Below, in pieces: positions 4,486 through 5,307 of a DNA stretch of 5,307 nt. The first letter of the stretch is position 1. Each line of letters opens with the position of its first letter. A model generated the notes under the pieces. The model was not told where the DNA came from and ran no database searches. It saw only the letters and a list, made by a program, of their open reading frames with translations. The DNA is from Candidatus Nomurabacteria bacterium. Lineage in GTDB: Bacteria > Patescibacteriota > Minisyncoccia > Phycocordibacterales > UBA9973. Made by a program: the position numbers and the translations under genes. The DNA lies in NCBI GenBank assembly GCA_943356425.1, contig CALRFE010000052.1, forward strand, positions 1-5,307, read 5' to 3'.

Positions 4486-5185
4486 CTTTCATGTCGTTAC
4501 ATTATTCCCAGAAATGTTCGATTCGTACCTCGGCGAGTCTATTTTGGCGCGCGCGATCAAGGAAAAGAAGATTAAAGTCTCATTTTATAATCCGCGCATG
4601 TATGTCACGGGTAAATACAAAAAAGTTTGGCCAGACGGAAATGTCTCGCGAATTGTCGACGATCGTCCGTACGGCGGAGGGCCGGGGATGGTTTTGAGAG
4701 CCGAGCCCGTTTTGAAAGCAGTTGAGTCGGCTCTCAAAAAGATTAAAATTCAAAGAGAAAAGAGAAAAGAGAAATACGAAATTAAAATTATAAATTTCAG
4801 TCCGAGTGGGAAAAAATTCGCGACCGACTACGCTAAAAAAACGGCAAAGAAATATACTGATGTAATTTTAATCTGCGGACGGTATGAAGGCATTGATTCG
4901 CGCGTTGCAAAAATTTTGCGCGCGGAAGACATTTCTATTGGCGATTATGTTTTGACCGGCGGAGAAGTGCCGGCGATGGTACTCATTGATTCCATGTCTC
5001 GACAAATTGAGGGCGTTTTGGGTAAATTTGAGTCGCTTGAAGAGGAACGCGTATCTTCAAGCGAGTTCTATACACGCCCGGAAGTCTTGGAATATAAAGG
5101 CAAAAAACACCGTGTCCCCAAGGTTCTCCTCTCTGGAGACCATAAAAAGATCGATGCTTGGAAAGGAAAAGGGAAACAGGCTTGA
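4481..5185 (+). CDS. trmD: tRNA (guanine-N1)-methyltransferase TrmD
   Basis: A 234-residue TrmD, which uses S-adenosylmethionine to methylate N1 of G37 in tRNAs and so prevents frameshifting. The N-terminus FHVVTLFPEMFDSYLGESIL fixes the ATG; an upstream TTG at 4445 would lie in the hairpin and is rejected. Trefoil-knot motifs are clear: DDRPYGGGPGM (60-70), GRYEGIDSRV (133-142), GDYVLTGGE (154-162) and YTRPEVLE (197-204). The family arginine of the IDSxSR segment is R174. Unusual points: a few extra residues occur at KVWPDGN before the first motif, and a lysine-rich insert lies at about 88-104. Ser193 occupies the place of the usual Asp/Glu four residues before YTRP (Glu195 is nearby). The protein also stops soon after LLSGDHKKIDAW, without the RRPDLL-type C-terminal segment of E. 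coli or B. subtilis TrmD. Assignment is confident. Confidence 0.95.
   Translation: MTFHVVTLFPEMFDSYLGESILARAIKEKKIKVSFYNPRMYVTGKYKKVWPDGNVSRIVDDRPYGGGPGMVLRAEPVLKAVESALKKIKIQREKRKEKYEIKIINFSPSGKKFATDYAKKTAKKYTDVILICGRYEGIDSRVAKILRAEDISIGDYVLTGGEVPAMVLIDSMSRQIEGVLGKFESLEEERVSSSEFYTRPEVLEYKGKKHRVPKVLLSGDHKKIDAWKGKGKQA
4742..4789 (+). repeat. Low-complexity repeat inside trmD (three AGAGAAA units between 9-bp direct repeats)
   Basis: Three perfect tandem heptamers AGAGAAA (4754-4760, 4761-4767, 4768-4774) sit between two copies of ATTAAAATT (4742-4750 and 4781-4789). The two copies are 39 nt apart and in the same codon phase. Together they encode IKI-QREKRKEKYE-IKI, a lysine-rich insert relative to the TrmD proteins I know. 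Confidence 0.85.
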
Positions 5186-5210
5186 CTTCTATTGTAAATT
5201 GACATATACT
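5182..5210 (+). promoter_or_regulatory. Strong promoter for a gene beyond the right edge
   Basis: TTGACT (5182-5187) and TATACT (5205-5210) are separated by an ideal 17 nt. The -35 box overlaps the trmD stop codon (TGA at 5183-5185). The predicted start is near 5217. Confidence 0.75.
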
Positions 5211-5216
5211 CTTTCT

Positions 5217-5307
5217 TAGTAAATGCAAGATTGAGTTATGGCTGAAACGCATTGATTGTATTAGCAATTAATCGTATTGTCTTGCTAGAAAAAACAAATA
5301 ACTGTTT
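5217..5307 (+). other. Leader region without a visible gene, running to the window edge
   Basis: About 90 nt follow the predicted transcription start with no convincing coding start: the ATGs at 5223 and 5238 open frames of only three and five codons. TAGCAA (5262-5267) can pair with TTGCTA (5282-5287), and a competing CAAT/ATTG pair (5265-5268 with 5276-5279) lies inside. No T-run follows. It is probably the 5' untranslated region of the next gene, whose identity cannot be seen here. Confidence 0.4.

Noticed and set aside
5223..5255. Small reading frames ATG at 5223 (three codons) and 5238 (five codons) as leader peptides
   Set aside because: They are too short to support, have no ribosome binding site, and show no run of a single amino acid that would suggest attenuation.

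Overview
The window looks like a chromosome fragment from a Patescibacteria (Candidate Phyla Radiation) bacterium, probably in or near Parcubacteria. This is inferred from gene content and style, not from a database search. The pointers are a membrane-anchored family 5 solute-binding protein behind secG, a small KH protein of the KhpA type, a compact TrmD with unusual insertions, A/T-rich spacers, and no Shine-Dalgarno sequence at a usable distance from any start. TGA acts as a stop (it ends trmD and the small membrane protein gene), which argues against the recoded Gracilibacteria and Absconditabacteria.

The left half (1-1785) is read on the minus strand. From right to left it holds a small three-helix membrane protein of unknown function (1429-1785) with its own promoter and terminator. 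Next comes secG (1071-1301) with its own promoter, and then a peptide/oligopeptide-type ABC substrate-binding protein (1-1021) that runs off the left edge and probably shares the secG transcript.

The right half is read on the plus strand. It holds khpA (1940-2251, RNA-binding KH protein), closed by a strong intrinsic terminator. Next is a 683-residue membrane-anchored zinc metalloprotease of the metzincin type (2353-4404), closed by a hairpin, and then trmD (4481-5185, tRNA m1G37 methyltransferase). A very good promoter overlapping the trmD stop codon fires towards a gene beyond the right edge.

Two divergent promoters lie back to back at 1804-1876, between the membrane protein gene and khpA. 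Several promoters sit so close to their start codons that the mRNAs should be leaderless or nearly so (protease, secG, perhaps trmD). khpA instead has a leader of about 57 nt that starts with a hairpin.

In many bacteria khpA and trmD lie in one translation-related operon with rpsP. Here a secreted or surface protease with its own promoter and terminator sits between them, so each gene appears to be transcribed alone. The envelope genes (SecG, solute-binding protein, protease) all act at the cytoplasmic membrane or cell surface. I see no CRISPR array, tRNA, rRNA, insertion sequence or defence system. The most noteworthy points are the protease, the leaderless architecture, and the unusual sequence and repeats of trmD.
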